64,000 bases of DNA from Heliocidaris tuberculata (GCA_025618425.1 CM046846.1:31613409-31677408), one strand, 5' to 3'. Shown: positions 10,728-22,029, counted from the first letter of the stretch. The notes: generated by a model from the sequence alone, not told the origin. Made by a program: numbers and translations.

Positions 10728-11161
10728 CATAGGCGCCGGAAGCGGGGGGGCAGGGGGGGTTAGTCGCCCCCCCAAAACGAAAAAGTGGGGGGGCAAAATG
10801 CATTTTCACCCCCCAAAAAAAAAAAAAAAAAAAAGGGAGAGGAAGAAGAAGAAAAAGAAGAAGAGTTGGAATGAAAATATTGTATATAACTTAGAAAAGT
10901 GGTTATTTTTCGCTCGCTCGCAAAATAAAAGATTATATGTGTGATTTACGCCAGTGCTCGTAACCAGCTCTGTTGCTTCGCTATCTCGCTTTCGAGTTTC
11001 TTCGAAAATTTTTACGCGTCTTGTCCCCCCCCCCAAAAAAAATTCTGCGTACACCTCTGGTCACCTCTGAAAATTTTTTACATGAGCCCCCTCCCCCTCC
11101 AAAATAGTGAGCCCCCTGGGTTGTTTGCCCCCCCAATCCAGAATTGCTTCCGGCACGCCTG
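10728..11161. mobile_element. hAT-like MITE with poly-G/C runs, 8-bp TSD GTTCTAGC
   Basis: The left end is CATAGGCGCCGGAAGC followed by G and C runs. The right end is GCTTCCGGCACGCCTG, its imperfect inverse. The element is flanked on both sides by GTTCTAGC (10720-10727 and 11162-11169), an 8-bp target duplication typical of hAT transposition. It contains a poly-A tract at about 10815-10834 and no transposase. Confidence 0.88.
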
Positions 11162-11211
11162 GTTCTAGCAATGACAAGTACAAGTGCCACAGAATCCAAA
11201 AAAAATTACAA

Positions 11212-11520
11212 TTAAAGGAAGTCCACCCTGATAACATAAAAAGAATAGAAAAAGATTAATGGAAGTCTGAGCAAAATCCAATGAGAAATAAGAAAGTTAT
11301 AAAATTACGAAGTTGTAATCAATGAAACACACATTTGCAACTCTGTGACGTATCATGCGAGCTCCTCTCCCATTTGCCCTGTACATGTACTTAAAAAATC
11401 ATAAATATCCATTTTCTCTTTAGAAAATATTCGATCATACATGCACTATAGATACAATCATTCCACGTTTTTCTGCTTTTATCAAAATAAACTAAATCCC
11501 AGGGAGGACTTCCCCTTTAA
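11212..11520. mobile_element. piggyBac-like MITE (TTAA flanks), copy 1
   Basis: Starts TTAA-AGGAAGTCCACCCTG and ends in CAGGGAGGACTTCCCCT-TTAA, so inverted termini are bounded by TTAA on both sides. The interior (GAGCTCCTCTCCCATTTGCC and flanking words) is shared with the longer foldback at 17513-18034. It is non-autonomous. Confidence 0.85.
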
Positions 11521-11804
11521 TGTTAATTATCTGTCTCGAAAGATTTATATTGAAAATTAAGAAAGAACCCTGAAATATATTAAAATTCATAATATCCAAA
11601 CCTGTTTTTGTTCATTTCCTTCTTTGTAGATAATATATCAAGAAGCTTTGTCTATGTCCTTCTTAGTTCCAACTTCAATGCAGTCACATAAAATATTAGA
11701 ATTTGTGTTACACCAGTTGAGAGATTCCCTAGATACAGTTCCATGACCAAAAATTAAATTTTATTTAAAGCTTTTCTTATCCACATCCATCTCACTCCAT
11801 TTCT

Positions 11805-11890
11805 CTATCTCTCTCTCTCTCTCTCTCTCCCTTCATTTCTTGATCTCTTTCTTTCTTTTTTTCTCTCCATCATTCCCCTCTCTCTCCAGA
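11805..11890. repeat. (CT)n simple repeat
   Basis: CT-dominated tract with an uninterrupted (CT) run at about 11808-11829. Confidence 0.9.
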
Positions 11891-12019
11891 TACTGAAGGT
11901 AAATCCCATTATACCCTACATTATACCAACATCACTTACCATCATCACTTTCACCATTACTTAATCCCACAAATATAAACAAGGGCAGAGTAACAAAATC
12001 ATTCGATTGGGCTCACAAT

Positions 12020-12620
12020 GTTTTGTTTTTTTTTTGCCATTTGGTCAGATCCCAATTGTCTATCATCCAACTGGTCTAATATCACATGGTCTACACCCAG
12101 TTCATGTGGTCTCAGCATCAGTTTGTCAAATTTTTATTTTCACTTGGTGTATTGCCCAGTTGGGCTACACTACAGCCACACATGTATTTGATTAAAATAT
12201 TTTGGCAGTGGCAATGCGTAGATCCAGTCATTGAAAGGCACTGGCAACCTGAAGAGAGGGGGGGGGGGGGGGGTCTGATCTGATTACTAGGGGGATGAAA
12301 TACAAGAAAACAAGGCCATCTAGTGAGGGAGAGTATAGAAGGGGGTGTCCTCTCATTTTCTTTCCATTCCACTATTTCCTCCCCCATCTTCTTTTCTTCC
12401 TCTCTCTTTTTGCCACTGCCCCCTTTTCCAACAGCAACACGGTATTCAGCTCCGTTTATGTGTTCCTTGCCACAGATGTAAGAGACCAAACAGGCATTGG
12501 ACAAACTGAGTAGAGTGGTAATTAGACCTCATGGAGAATAGACAAACTGGATCTAGACTAGACAAAATGCAGAGACAACTTGGGAAGAGGACAAACTGGC
12601 AATGGACCAAACAGCAATTT
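12020..12620. repeat. diverged inverted minisatellite-like repeat (TTTGGTC/GACCAAA words)
   Basis: The left part repeats words like TTTGGTCAGA, ACTGGTCTAAT and ATGGTCTACA. The right part (12500-12620) repeats the inverse type, GACAAACTGG and GGACCAAACAG. A G run lies at about 12258-12272. It looks like an old element whose two termini are internally repetitive. Ends are not resolved. Confidence 0.45.
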
Positions 12621-12751
12621 ATCCATCACAACATGCATACATCTAAATGACCAGCACACATCTCCCATTCTGTAAAAGACCAGAAATCTACTAGAGGTAG
12701 GTGGTACACATTGGCATTGGTTTGTAAACTCTGCAAGACTATGTCAGATCT

Positions 12752-12757
12752 TTTATT
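12752..12757 (-). terminator. RPL9 polyadenylation signal AATAAA
   Basis: TTTATT on the plus strand reads AATAAA on the minus strand, about 70 bases after the RPL9 stop codon. That suits the short 3' UTRs of ribosomal protein mRNAs. Confidence 0.7.
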
Positions 12758-12827
12758 GTACATTTACACAGCACAGGTCTACAGTTTTTCCATTTTTTTG
12801 AGACTCCCCTGCCCGCAGCTAGCGTGT

Positions 12828-15800
12828 TTATACTTCGGGAACTTCGACTGTGGTCTTCTCCGAGACGTAGATGCCATCCAAGAATTTCCTGATGTCCTTG
12901 TTCTTTACGGTGGTGGACTGCTGGATGAGAGCAGCTGCAAAACAGAAAAATGTGAGGGAACACACTTGATTACTGCAACAAACCTGATGGCAATTTGAGG
13001 AGTTGGTCAGTTCAAGCGAAAGCAGGGGAATCAAATGTTCGGCAATGGATTGACAAAAATTGCAAAAGGTTACATGTTGATAAACAAGTTCTTAATACAA
13101 ACTTTACATCTCTTTAAAACTTCCGAGAATACCTCCTAATGCAACAAAATAATAATTACACGATTTGTGATTCATTTATGATGTACAATATCCAAAGATA
13201 TTCTCTAGGAGCTTAACTCCAGGGAAAAATGTGCTTTTCAGGGCTCAACACAAACAGGCGTCCTGGACACATGGGAGCCCAAAATCTAGGTCTGGACCCT
13301 CTAAATTCAAAAAGATTTACACAGAGCTCAATGCATACAGATCCTAAAATTTAAAATCCGGACCACCAATCGAAAGATTTAGTGCAGAGCCCTGGCTTAT
13401 GAAAAATAAGAAATGAAACATTCTTAAAATTACTTTCGGGCTTGTGACAATAAACAACACTGGTGGAAAGTTCAAAAGCAGAGAAAGTGACCTCAAACTA
13501 TCAGGCGTATCGCAATGAAAGACATTTCAGGAAATGCCAAACTGTGAATTTTCAAAACCAGGGCCCCATCTTATAAAGAGTTGCGATTGATTGCAAATAA
13601 CTTGCAATTGATATCAATCGCAAATTTGTACTTAAAGAGATAGGAAATTGGAAATTTGCAATTGATTGGAGGACTTGTGATCGATTCGAATCAATTGCAA
13701 CTCTTTATACGATGGGGCCCAGAACTTAATAGGATGATCTCTATCAATGGCAGATTCCCATAGTTCACATATTTTGTGTGTCTTTCAGAATGATAAATGT
13801 CTCATAAATTCAATATGAACAAGTATTAGCTCCAGGATCTATTTCATTGAAAAATAAAGGTATAGGGTTAGGAACACGACTGAGTACTAGGTTAGGTTAA
13901 GAATTAGGGTTAGGGTTATAACTAGTTATAACAAGCTTCTTAGACAGTAAATTTGCTACCCTTGGATCAAATGAAGTCAATTAATGTGTGTTGAGAGCCA
14001 AAAGGGCATTAATTAACTCAAAATGCTTTAACACAGAGTTAACGCCCTTCTGGCTCCAATCAGACGATATAGTCTTAAAGCATCCCAAGGGTTGATTTGA
14101 GAAGATCAAAGCAATTCTACAGGTTGAAAGTATATGCACACATTACCCTTGTTGGTACCCATGTCTGGGATAATTTTCCTTTGGTAGTTTTGGAATTGGA
14201 TTGGGCTATAGGACTAGTGTAGAAAATTAGACTGCAGAGCCAGTGTTGCTTGGACATGTGTCCCGCAAAAATTTTGTTGACAATATTTCTAATCCCATCC
14301 GCAATTCGCTTCTAAGCACCAGTGTTGCTCTGGTGATAACAAGCATGTCCTCACCTGATTGTGAAACAAGCTCGATGTCGTTGCCCTCCAAGATGATCTC
14401 GTCCTTCTGCTTGGTGGAGTTGGCACATGTGACTCCTTCCCTCATGTTCACTCTCCTGATGAACTTCTCTCCTAAGAAGTTCCTGATCTCCACCAGAGCT
14501 CCACTGTTCTGGACGTTGACGTTGATGGGGAAGTGAGCATACACTGACCTCATCTTGTAGCGGTAGCCCTGACAAATGAAACAGAAAAAGATAAGATTAG
14601 CTTTGGCACTTGAATAACAGTGTTGGGTACCTCGAGATCGATCTTGATCTCGAGACCAGTCTCGAGATTGGCATCAGTAACCTCGATCTTGTTCTCGATC
14701 TCAAAGGCGTTGGTCTTGATCTTGATCTTGATCTCGGAGCTTCTGTTCTCGGAACTTTCGCTCGAGATCGCTCGAGATCAACATTGTTATTACGTAAATC
14801 ATCAAACGAAAAACGAAAAAGCTTTTAAAATCGTTCACCAATCCGCGAAAACACGACTCAGTGTTGGGTACCTCGAGATCGATCTTGATCTCAAGACCAG
14901 TCTCAAGATCGACATCAGTAACCTCGATCTTGATCTTGATCTCGGACATATCTGATTTTGATCTTGAGCTGCGGATCTTGATCTTGATCTCGGACTGTCT
15001 GATCTTGATCTTGATCTAGGACCCTCTGGTCTTGGACCCAACACTGTTGAGTCAAGATTAACCTTAAATGATCTGTTGTAATCATAGTAGCAAAATGCAT
15101 TACCTACATTTAATTGTCTTGCTATGCTACAGTTAGCTCCCAGTAAAGACCTTTAACATTCTCTATACAAAGTGCTAGAAATAATACTCCGATCAGAGCC
15201 ATGATGAGTTTCAAATTTTTGACCTTTTATTTCAGATCATCTTCAGGAACTAATTGTAATTTATCTGATTAAGTTCACTTGATGTCAAACTTCCAGACTA
15301 TATACTAATATTTCATGTTCACTTATGTTTTAGTTCCTAGATATGATCTGAAATAGAAGGTCGAAAATTTGAAACTTATCATGACTCTGATCGGAGTATT
15401 ATTTCTAGCACTTTACTTTTATATCTTCTGTGGTAATAATGGATTCTCTATACATGTACCAATAAACAATAATGTGCATTAACTTACTGACAATAGAAAC
15501 ATCTATTGACAAAATTACAGACTAAAGAAATTTTGGTTTAAAAAGAATAAAATTGTATGTCAACTACAAGCATGGATCATTCACGTAGCAACCATATAAA
15601 ACAGTATTCCCCAAAGTTATCCACAGTCATTTCAAATCAAGGCAGCTGATACAATTAAAATTATATCAATAAACAAAGCTGCTGGAGACAAAAAGCTTTT
15701 GAAAAGTCCTACACACCCAATAAAGTTTCTTTGAAAAAATTACAATCAACAAACATTCAAATCCTGTTTACAGACTACATCTAGGAAGCCTAAAAATCTT

Positions 15801-16872
15801 ACCAGAGTGACTCCCTTGATCATGTTCTCAATGTGAGAGCAGAGAGTTCGGACACAGGCCAGCTCCTTGCGGCTCCCAAACCACTTGACCACCTGCAGCT
15901 TGGTCTTAGACAGAACACGGATCTCCACTTTGAGATGCTTGAAACAGCGGGCGAGAGTCCCACGAGGTCCCTTGACGGTCACAGTGCGGGCCTTGACCGA
16001 CACGTCCACTGAAAAAAGACAGTGTATGTATTGGGTTTATATTGCAATGTAATGCTACATGAAGTTTTCTGTGCAATTAAATCCACAATCTAGAACTTGA
16101 AGGCTACTTTAATAGGAATTTTAAAATTCATACTATCATAAAATGCAGAGATGTTAAGTTCACAACTTCACATACTCATGACTTTGACAGAGTAGATGAC
16201 TCACCTTTCTCACTCTACATTTTAGAAAACAAGGACTAGAAGAAACCAAATATTTGGAACAACAAGACTTATCAAAAACAAAAAAGTGACAAAACCAAGG
16301 ATGGAAATAAAAATTATATAATCAATTGTGATCTGTCAAATGACAAGTTTAGTGAAAAAGAAATCTTATAAAGAAAGAGAAAAAAACATTGATGCATAGG
16401 TGTTTACAAGAGATATGACTCAAATAAATGTCAATATCAGACAATTTTTGCAAGGCCACAATTATGTCAAGCAGTTTTGCTTGCAATGGTCTGTCACTTC
16501 ACTTCAATCCCAGGCAAATAATAAATTCTTTTTATAAATAAATCCAGTTTAAAAATACATTGTATGATAATCATACACAAGATCTATTAAACACATAAAA
16601 AATTATGATGATTTCTTTATCAATCAAATCGAATTTCACCACTCCTGCCTGCAGGAAAACTAAATTATTTCATGAATCATGTATAATACTACTCTTCATC
16701 TTTCATCAGCAGAGAGCCATAAGAGCGTGAAGTTCTGTTAACCCATATTCTTTCCTAGAGCTAATGCCCTTCTGGCTCTCAACAGACATTACATGTATAC
16801 TGTCTTACAGATTGGAAGATACTTACCCCCCTCAGGGATGTCTACATTCCTGCTGGCCAGAATAGTCTTCAT
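12828..16872 (-). CDS. RPL9: RPL9, 60S ribosomal protein L9 (uL6)
   Basis: Four coding exons on the minus strand: 16872-16827, 16008-15803, 14568-14355 and 12934-12828. All junctions are GT-AG and the phases are consistent (1, 0, 1). The spliced frame gives 190 residues, close to the 192 of the human protein. It starts [15 protein letters not shown] and contains [54 protein letters not shown] and [20 protein letters not shown]. The two-lobed uL6 fold binds 25S/28S rRNA near the sarcin-ricin loop and the P-stalk base. The ATG follows a splice acceptor by two bases (AG at 16876-16875), so a non-coding first exon must lie upstream, as in vertebrate RPL9. I could not place that exon or its expected pyrimidine-tract promoter. 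Introns carry several foldback repeats. The gene appears intact. Confidence 0.97.
13561..13720. mobile_element. 160-bp palindromic MITE with GGGCCCCATC termini
   Basis: The left end GGGCCCCATCTTATAAAGAG is inverted at the right as CTCTTTATACGATGGGGCCC. AT-rich inner words (GCAATTGAT/ATCAATTGC types) are also mirrored. It sits in RPL9 intron 3. Confidence 0.88.
13855..13930. repeat. telomere-like GGTTAGG/TTAGGG short repeat
   Basis: Imperfect words GGGTTAGG, AGGTTAGG, TTAGGGTTAGGG within RPL9 intron 3. Too short and imperfect to indicate a telomere. Confidence 0.6.
13988..14065. mobile_element. about 75-bp mini-foldback (GAGAGCCAGAAGGGC family), copy 1
   Basis: TTGAGAGCCAAAAGGGCATTAA at the left is mirrored by TTAACGCCCTTCTGGCTCC at the right. 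Relatives occur at 16709-16787, 36439-36508 and 54645-54712. This copy lies in RPL9 intron 3. Confidence 0.75.
14616..15053. mobile_element. element with AACAGTGTTGGGT termini and GATCTTGATCTCG tandem core
   Basis: The left end AACAGTGTTGGGTACCTCGA is inverted at the right end as GGACCCAACACTGTT (about 15037-15053). The block GTGTTGGGTACCTCGAGATC recurs at about 14860, followed by many ATCTTGATCTCG units. The units produce spurious open frames of Asp-Leu repeats. It sits in RPL9 intron 2. Confidence 0.8.
15169..15414. mobile_element. 246-bp foldback MITE
   Basis: AAAGTGCTAGAAATAATACT and CCGATCAGAG at the left are mirrored by CTCTGATCGG and AGTATTATTTCTAGCACTTT at the right. The arms extend about 100 bases (including TTTATTTCAGATCAT versus ATGATCTGAAATAGAAG). 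Located in RPL9 intron 2. Confidence 0.9.
16709..16787. mobile_element. about 75-bp mini-foldback (GAGAGCCAGAAGGGC family), copy 2
   Basis: AGAGAGCCATAAGAGCGT at the left is inverted at the right as TAATGCCCTTCTGGCTCTC. Located in RPL9 intron 1, about 40 bases downstream of the first coding exon on the minus strand. Confidence 0.7.
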
Positions 16873-16877
16873 GGCTG

Positions 16878-16962
16878 TAAAGAGAGAAAAAGAGACAAAA
16901 AGAGAGAGAAAAAGAGAGAGAAAGAGGGTGCAAAAGAGAGAGAGAGAGAGAGAGAGGGTGAG
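16878..16962. repeat. (GA)n tract forming the RPL9 5' acceptor polypyrimidine tract
   Basis: GA/AAAGAG repeats on the plus strand read as a CT-rich tract of about 85 bases on the minus strand, ending in TTTACAG right before the RPL9 start codon. The microsatellite therefore serves as the polypyrimidine tract of this acceptor. Confidence 0.8.
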
Positions 16963-17512
16963 AAAGATTAATTTTCGACATAAACTTACTTGCACATGGT
17001 CTTTACATCAGCAAAGGGAAATTATATACACTTCAACAAAATATTCACTCAAAGTAGGGGGACAAAAGGTGAATTCTGCCACTAAAACATAGTGTCCCCT
17101 CAAAGTCTCAATAAACGAATCTGACACTTAAACAGGATCTGTACCTTTGCACTGGTCAGTGTTCCATACTCTGTACAGGCTGTATGCCACTAACTCTCCC
17201 TAAATTGGAATGTAAGCAGTGTGCTCTGAATTCTGGGACTTTTTACTTTAGCATACTTTACAAATCATGGACACGCTGTTTGAATCATGGTGCAAAACGA
17301 GGGTAACACAAATAAGAATCCAGTCATAATAAATGCTAAAAAGTAACCTTTTTTAAATCTTTATTCTAACAATATATCTACATGTAGCACAAACATGCTT
17401 AAGTGTACAGATTATAGGTGGATTACTCTAGATCTGTAGATCTGATCATCTCTATAGAACTTTCTCCAGTTCTGAAAGTTTAAGTCACAAGAAGAATTTT
17501 TTTTTAAAATCA

Positions 17513-18034
17513 TTAAAGGGAAAGTCCACCCAGATTACAAGTTGGTTTTAAAAGAAGCAGAAAAATCAAAGAAACAGATCAGTGAAGGTTTGAGCAAAAT
17601 CTGATAGGAAATAAGAAAGTTTAATATGAATTTTTAAAGTTGTAATCAATCAAACACAAATTGGCAGCTCCATGATGTATCTTGCAAGCTCCTCTCCCAT
17701 TTGCCCTGTACACAAAACTTATTAATTTCCATTTTCTTGTAAGAAAATATTCAGTCATACATGCATCTTAGATATAATCACTGCTCATGATTTTACACAA
17801 AACCTGTATGAAACAAATCTATTTCTTCATTATAAACCAATAAAGCAAATGGGAGAGGAGCTCACAAGATACATCACGGAGTTGCCAATTTGTGTTTGAT
17901 TGATTACAACTTCAAAAATTCACACTAATCTTTCTCATTTCTTATCAGATTTTGCTCAAACTTTCACTGATCCGTTTCTCTCATTTTTCTTCTTCTATTC
18001 CAATCAACTTAAACAGGGTGGACTTTCCCTTTAA
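17513..18034. mobile_element. piggyBac-like foldback MITE (TTAA flanks), copy 2
   Basis: TTAA-AGGGAAAGTCCACCC at 17513-17531 is exactly inverted as GGGTGGACTTTCCCT-TTAA at 18016-18034. The arms continue inward for about 200 bases each: CAAACACAAATTGGCAGCTC against GAGTTGCCAATTTGTGTTTG, and AGCTCCTCTCCCATTTGC against GCAAATGGGAGAGGAGCT. It is the same family as 11212-11520 but with a second inverted arm. Confidence 0.92.
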
Positions 18035-18079
18035 GAGATAGCAGGAGGGTCTAAAAATAGAATATGCGGCTAAGCCAAT

Positions 18080-19138
18080 AGTGTTGCAACGAATCACCGA
18101 AATTTTGATTCAATTCGATTCGGGTTCGTTTGATATTTTTTCCCCCGAAATTCGTTTCGATTCGGATTCGGAATAATTATTATTTTTTTAAATAAAAAGT
18201 CGGAAATCGCCTTTACATGTGTGTTTTTCTGTTTTGACTTCCTTCTTATTTAACATGCGAAGCGCGGGGATCCGCGATTCTTGATTATTCACTCGAATAC
18301 AGAATTACTGGCACACAAAAATATCAAATTCAAATAATTAATCTTACTTGTGATAGCTGCATCATGGAACCTACGTTTGTTCATAATGTGAGAAATAAAG
18401 GCTTTCGTCGTGTATATATATATCCGGTAGAAGATTGCCAATTTGATGAGAGAAAACGTTGCACCGATATCAATGTGATGTGGTTATTGCAAACACTCGT
18501 ACGAAGTTACAAACGCCCGTATTCTATCCTGGTCAATTATACAATCATCAAATTGACTGTGCGATAAAATTATCGCTAACTCGGTCGCTAACTTCAGTTT
18601 TTTCTCTCGCAAGCGACGTTCCGCTTTACCACTAATCTCTATGGAAAAATATTCCTATCGTTCCAAACTAAATTAGCGACTAGTATTTTATCGCACTGTC
18701 AATTTGATGACTGTATAATAGACCAAGATAGAATACGGGCGTTTGTAATTTCGTACGAGTGTTCGCAATAACCAGATCACATTGATATCGGTACAACGTT
18801 TTCTCTCATCAAATTGGCAATCTTCTTCTGGACACACGCATTATTTCTAGCAATGTGAACAAACGAAACGAACGTGGGTCCCATGCAGCTATCCAACGTA
18901 AGATTAATCATTTAAATTTGATTTGAATTTGATATTTGTTTGTCCACGATTTAATTTTGCATTGAAAAATTGTGAATTCTCAATTAAATGCTGTACATGT
19001 AGTTCCCAAATCTTCAGAATCTTCCGAATCTTCCGAATCTTCCGAATCAAGCAACAAAATTCGGATTCGGCAGGATTCGTTTCGACAACGCAAATTCGCG
19101 AATTTTCAGTTCGGTTCGGAAATTCGGAAACAACACTA
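18080..19138. mobile_element. Mutator-like nested foldback element with 9-bp TSD TAAGCCAAT
   Basis: Flanked by TAAGCCAAT at 18071-18079 and 19139-19147, a 9-bp direct duplication. The termini are AGTGTTG at the left and CAACACT at the right. Just inside both ends lie degenerate TTCGGATTCGG/GAATCTTCCGAATC repeats in inverse orientation. The centre holds a second inverted repeat with arms of about 270 bases (about 18318-18590 and 18668-18938), sharing GATTGCCAATTTGATGAGAG, AAACGCCCGTATTCTATC and their inverses. No transposase frame is present. Confidence 0.85.
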
Positions 19139-19270
19139 TAAGCCAATGTAAACATGTGAACAAAAATAATGTATTATTAATATGTATGTATTAATAATAA
19201 ATATATTCTTGATTGTACTGGTAGCGCTAGAGTGCCCAAGTCTGAGCAGTGACCTTGTCTGTGCACACGC

Positions 19271-19375
19271 GTAACTGCACGATAAAACAAAACATGCAAT
19301 GAACACAAATTTTTATCTTTATTATAGCGACAGGTATTCATGCAAAATACGTGTCAAAATAGTGAAAAGGGGTCT
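19271..19375 (+). repeat. dispersed repeat (GTAACTGCACGAT family), copy A
   Basis: GTAACTGCACGAT, ACAAA-TTTTATCTTTATTA, GCGA-AGGT and GTCAAAATA occur in the same order and spacing as at 21516-21620. Confidence 0.65.
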
Positions 19376-20151
19376 TATTTCAAACATTTTAATTACAAGC
19401 CTTAAAATGTTGTCTTTCACATCGAAATTCCTGAAGTGCTTCTAAAATGAATGAATGCGCAGACATGGGCACCATTGTTTTTTTCAATGTTGAAATGAGA
19501 CGGCCATTGTTTCTTGTGCAAATAACAACATTGTTCTTGCTCTGATTTTGATGAGATTTTTCGTAAACTTGCTCTTTAGAATATCAGGAATAATATACAA
19601 ATTTAGCATTAAGTGATTAACTGTTGGTTAGAGGAATATCAAAGAAATTCTCGTTCATTTACAAAGTTCTCAAATTTAATGTGCGCAGACATGATAGGGT
19701 AACCTTATGATAGGGCTCCCCATCATATAAAACCATGGCATTATTGAATGAGGAATAAATTCAAATTGGGCTTGGCATCTATTTTCAGAAAATTACCATT
19801 GAAGTTCAACTTGACTAACAAGTAAAGATGCATGTCATGATAGTTTCGATAACACAGCATCATGAGCATGTTCTCTTTTTGTCAAATAACTACTTATGTT
19901 TAACAACCAACAAAATGTCTGATTTTCAGAGTCCAATTCAGAGTTTCAGACTAACAAAACGTGATGTCAGTAACCTGCAAGAACATGACGAATCACTCTC
20001 TCAATTAATTCATCAAAAATTCAAATATCAACCTCACAAATCCACCCATTTCAACTTCAACTTTCAACTCAAGTCGCAATTAGCATTACTTTACTAATAG
20101 TAATACTAGTCCTAGTGCCACATCTTTACTTTAGTGCAATATCCATGATAT

Positions 20152-20188
<37 letters not shown>

Positions 20189-21340
20189 AGAAATACCAGT
20201 TATATTCAAATCCTGCACTGTAGATTACAACAAGTGTAATTTGAAAGCTCTGGGACATGACTGTATTGAATTGACATGATTGACGAGATTTAACAACATA
20301 AGGTTTCTGTCCCCAACATGAATATAGATTAATGGGACTACATCCTTCCCAAATTATTAGGATGTACACATACAGGCCATCGGGGTGATAAATGGATATT
20401 TTCTGTAATATGTGAATGAAATTGTACTCGCAAGCAATCTTACACATATATTTGAGACAATCAATTGTTAATTTCTCAAAAATATGGCAAGATGGCCAAG
20501 ATAGATCACGATTTTCGTGAACATTTCTCTCACCTAACTCGGGCCTAACAAATGCAAGAGAAAGAGGAAGACATCGAATTGCATCATGGGAAGGTGAGAG
20601 GTCATGAAACTTTAAGACTACCTAGATTATCAAAAATACGTCCAATGTATACTTCTAGTGCCAGTGTTGCGTTGGTTGGCTGCAAATCCTACATGATCGA
20701 TACGATCCGATTTCTAAGCACCTAGGCACAAGCATGTATACGTTGCATTGACTGGGTACCCATTGATGTGGATTGTGGCAGCTGTATGTAAATCTGTTGT
20801 AGTAAGGTTAAATTGATTAGTTTTGTTAATAGTGTTGCGATTTATGTTTCAATGTGGCGAATGAGGCTACTTATGTATGTATTATTTCATTGTGTGAAAT
20901 CGGTAGTGAAACTGGTGTGTTTCTCCAATTTCTGAGACTGAGTGCTGATGAGTGTTGAAATTCTTGTTGAACTGTTGAACTAGAGTCTAGACTAGAGTAG
21001 AGGTCTAGAATCTAGTCATACTCATAATAGTGAATGCTGTGACTTGTGTCTGACTTTCTCGAGTCTCTGTCTCTGACTGAGACTGTCTGAGTCTGACTTC
21101 ATTTCATTCTCTCTTTTCTTTTGCATTGTACATGTATTTGTAATGATGTCTTATGATAATAGGCCGAAAATTCAGTTGTCTATGAATTATGTCTGTTTTG
21201 TAATTTACTATAAAATTTTGCCATTTAAAAGTAAATGTTTATTTTTCTCTCACTCACAAGCGAGTATTTGGAATCCTACACAGTGGTAGTATATCGGATA
21301 TATAGCGTTTTGGTAGGGTATTCTATAGTTAAGCCTATGT
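19376..21340. other. intergenic between RPL9 and YIPF5
   Basis: No gene recognised. An (AT) microsatellite lies at about 20157-20187. CTAGA/GTCTGA-rich simple sequence lies at about 20985-21100. The 89-codon frame at 19828-20097 shows no domain and is treated as chance. Confidence 0.45.
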
Positions 21341-21344
21341 TTGG

Positions 21345-21515
21345 GCTTCACATTTGACCCACCCCCTGTCAAATAATTCTGACTACGCTCGTGCCCATAC
21401 CCGTGGAGGGGCACGCCCCCTGACCCCCAACCCGCACCCGCCACCCCTACTCCCTCAGAAAGGTCCACTTTTTCCAATGTTGAACCCCCCCTGCAAAAAT
21501 CCTAGTTACGGGCTT
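21345..21515. repeat. C-rich repeat fragment
   Basis: CCACCCCCTG, GGGGCACGCCCCCTGACCCCC and CCCCCCTGCAAAAATCCTAG resemble the degenerate C-rich termini seen in other mobile elements of the window. Confidence 0.4.
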
Positions 21516-21620
21516 GTAACTGCACGATTCTAATCAAACAAAACAAGCAACTAACACAAACTTTTCATCTTTATTAAAGCAATAGGTGTGCAAAAATAAG
21601 TCAAAATATAGAAAAAAAAT
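21516..21620 (+). repeat. dispersed repeat (GTAACTGCACGAT family), copy B
   Basis: Direct-orientation relative of 19271-19375, with the same word order over about 105 bases and many substitutions. Confidence 0.65.
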
Positions 21621-22029
21621 TGGAGCAAAAATTTTATCTCCAAGTCTGAGACCTTTCTGCTATAAATAGAAATGTACATTTTTTGCCTATAGACTCGAGT
21701 GTCTATATAGTTTGCATGAATTAGTGAATCATTTTTTACTGAATTAAAAAAAATTATTTTCATAAAAATTAATGATGGATTTGATTATGAAGGTGCAGCA
21801 ATCAGTGGTGTATGGTGGTTGATCCAGTGTCCGAACACTTTTCAGAAAATCAACGATAGCAAATAAAATATCAAACGAATATCTGTCAAATCTTACATAA
21901 TGAATGCTCAAAGTCCTACAGAAAAAGAAATTGAAGGAATTTTAAAAAGACAATGTAGATTTAATACGATATTCCCTTCCAAGTGAACCCCTTCCCAACG
22001 ACGCGGCGTTTTGGTCCCTTGAAAAAGTT

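Noticed and set aside
13855..13930. TTAGGG repeats as an interstitial telomere marking a fusion
   Set aside because: Only two perfect adjacent units, located inside an intact RPL9 intron.
14610..15100. Asp-Leu repeat protein frames on both strands
   Set aside because: They come from the GATCTTGATCTCG tandem repeat of a mobile element in RPL9 intron 2.
16009..16826. C/D-box snoRNA in RPL9 intron 1
   Set aside because: A TGATGA-like C box is visible on the minus strand near 16700, but I found no matching D box or terminal stem.
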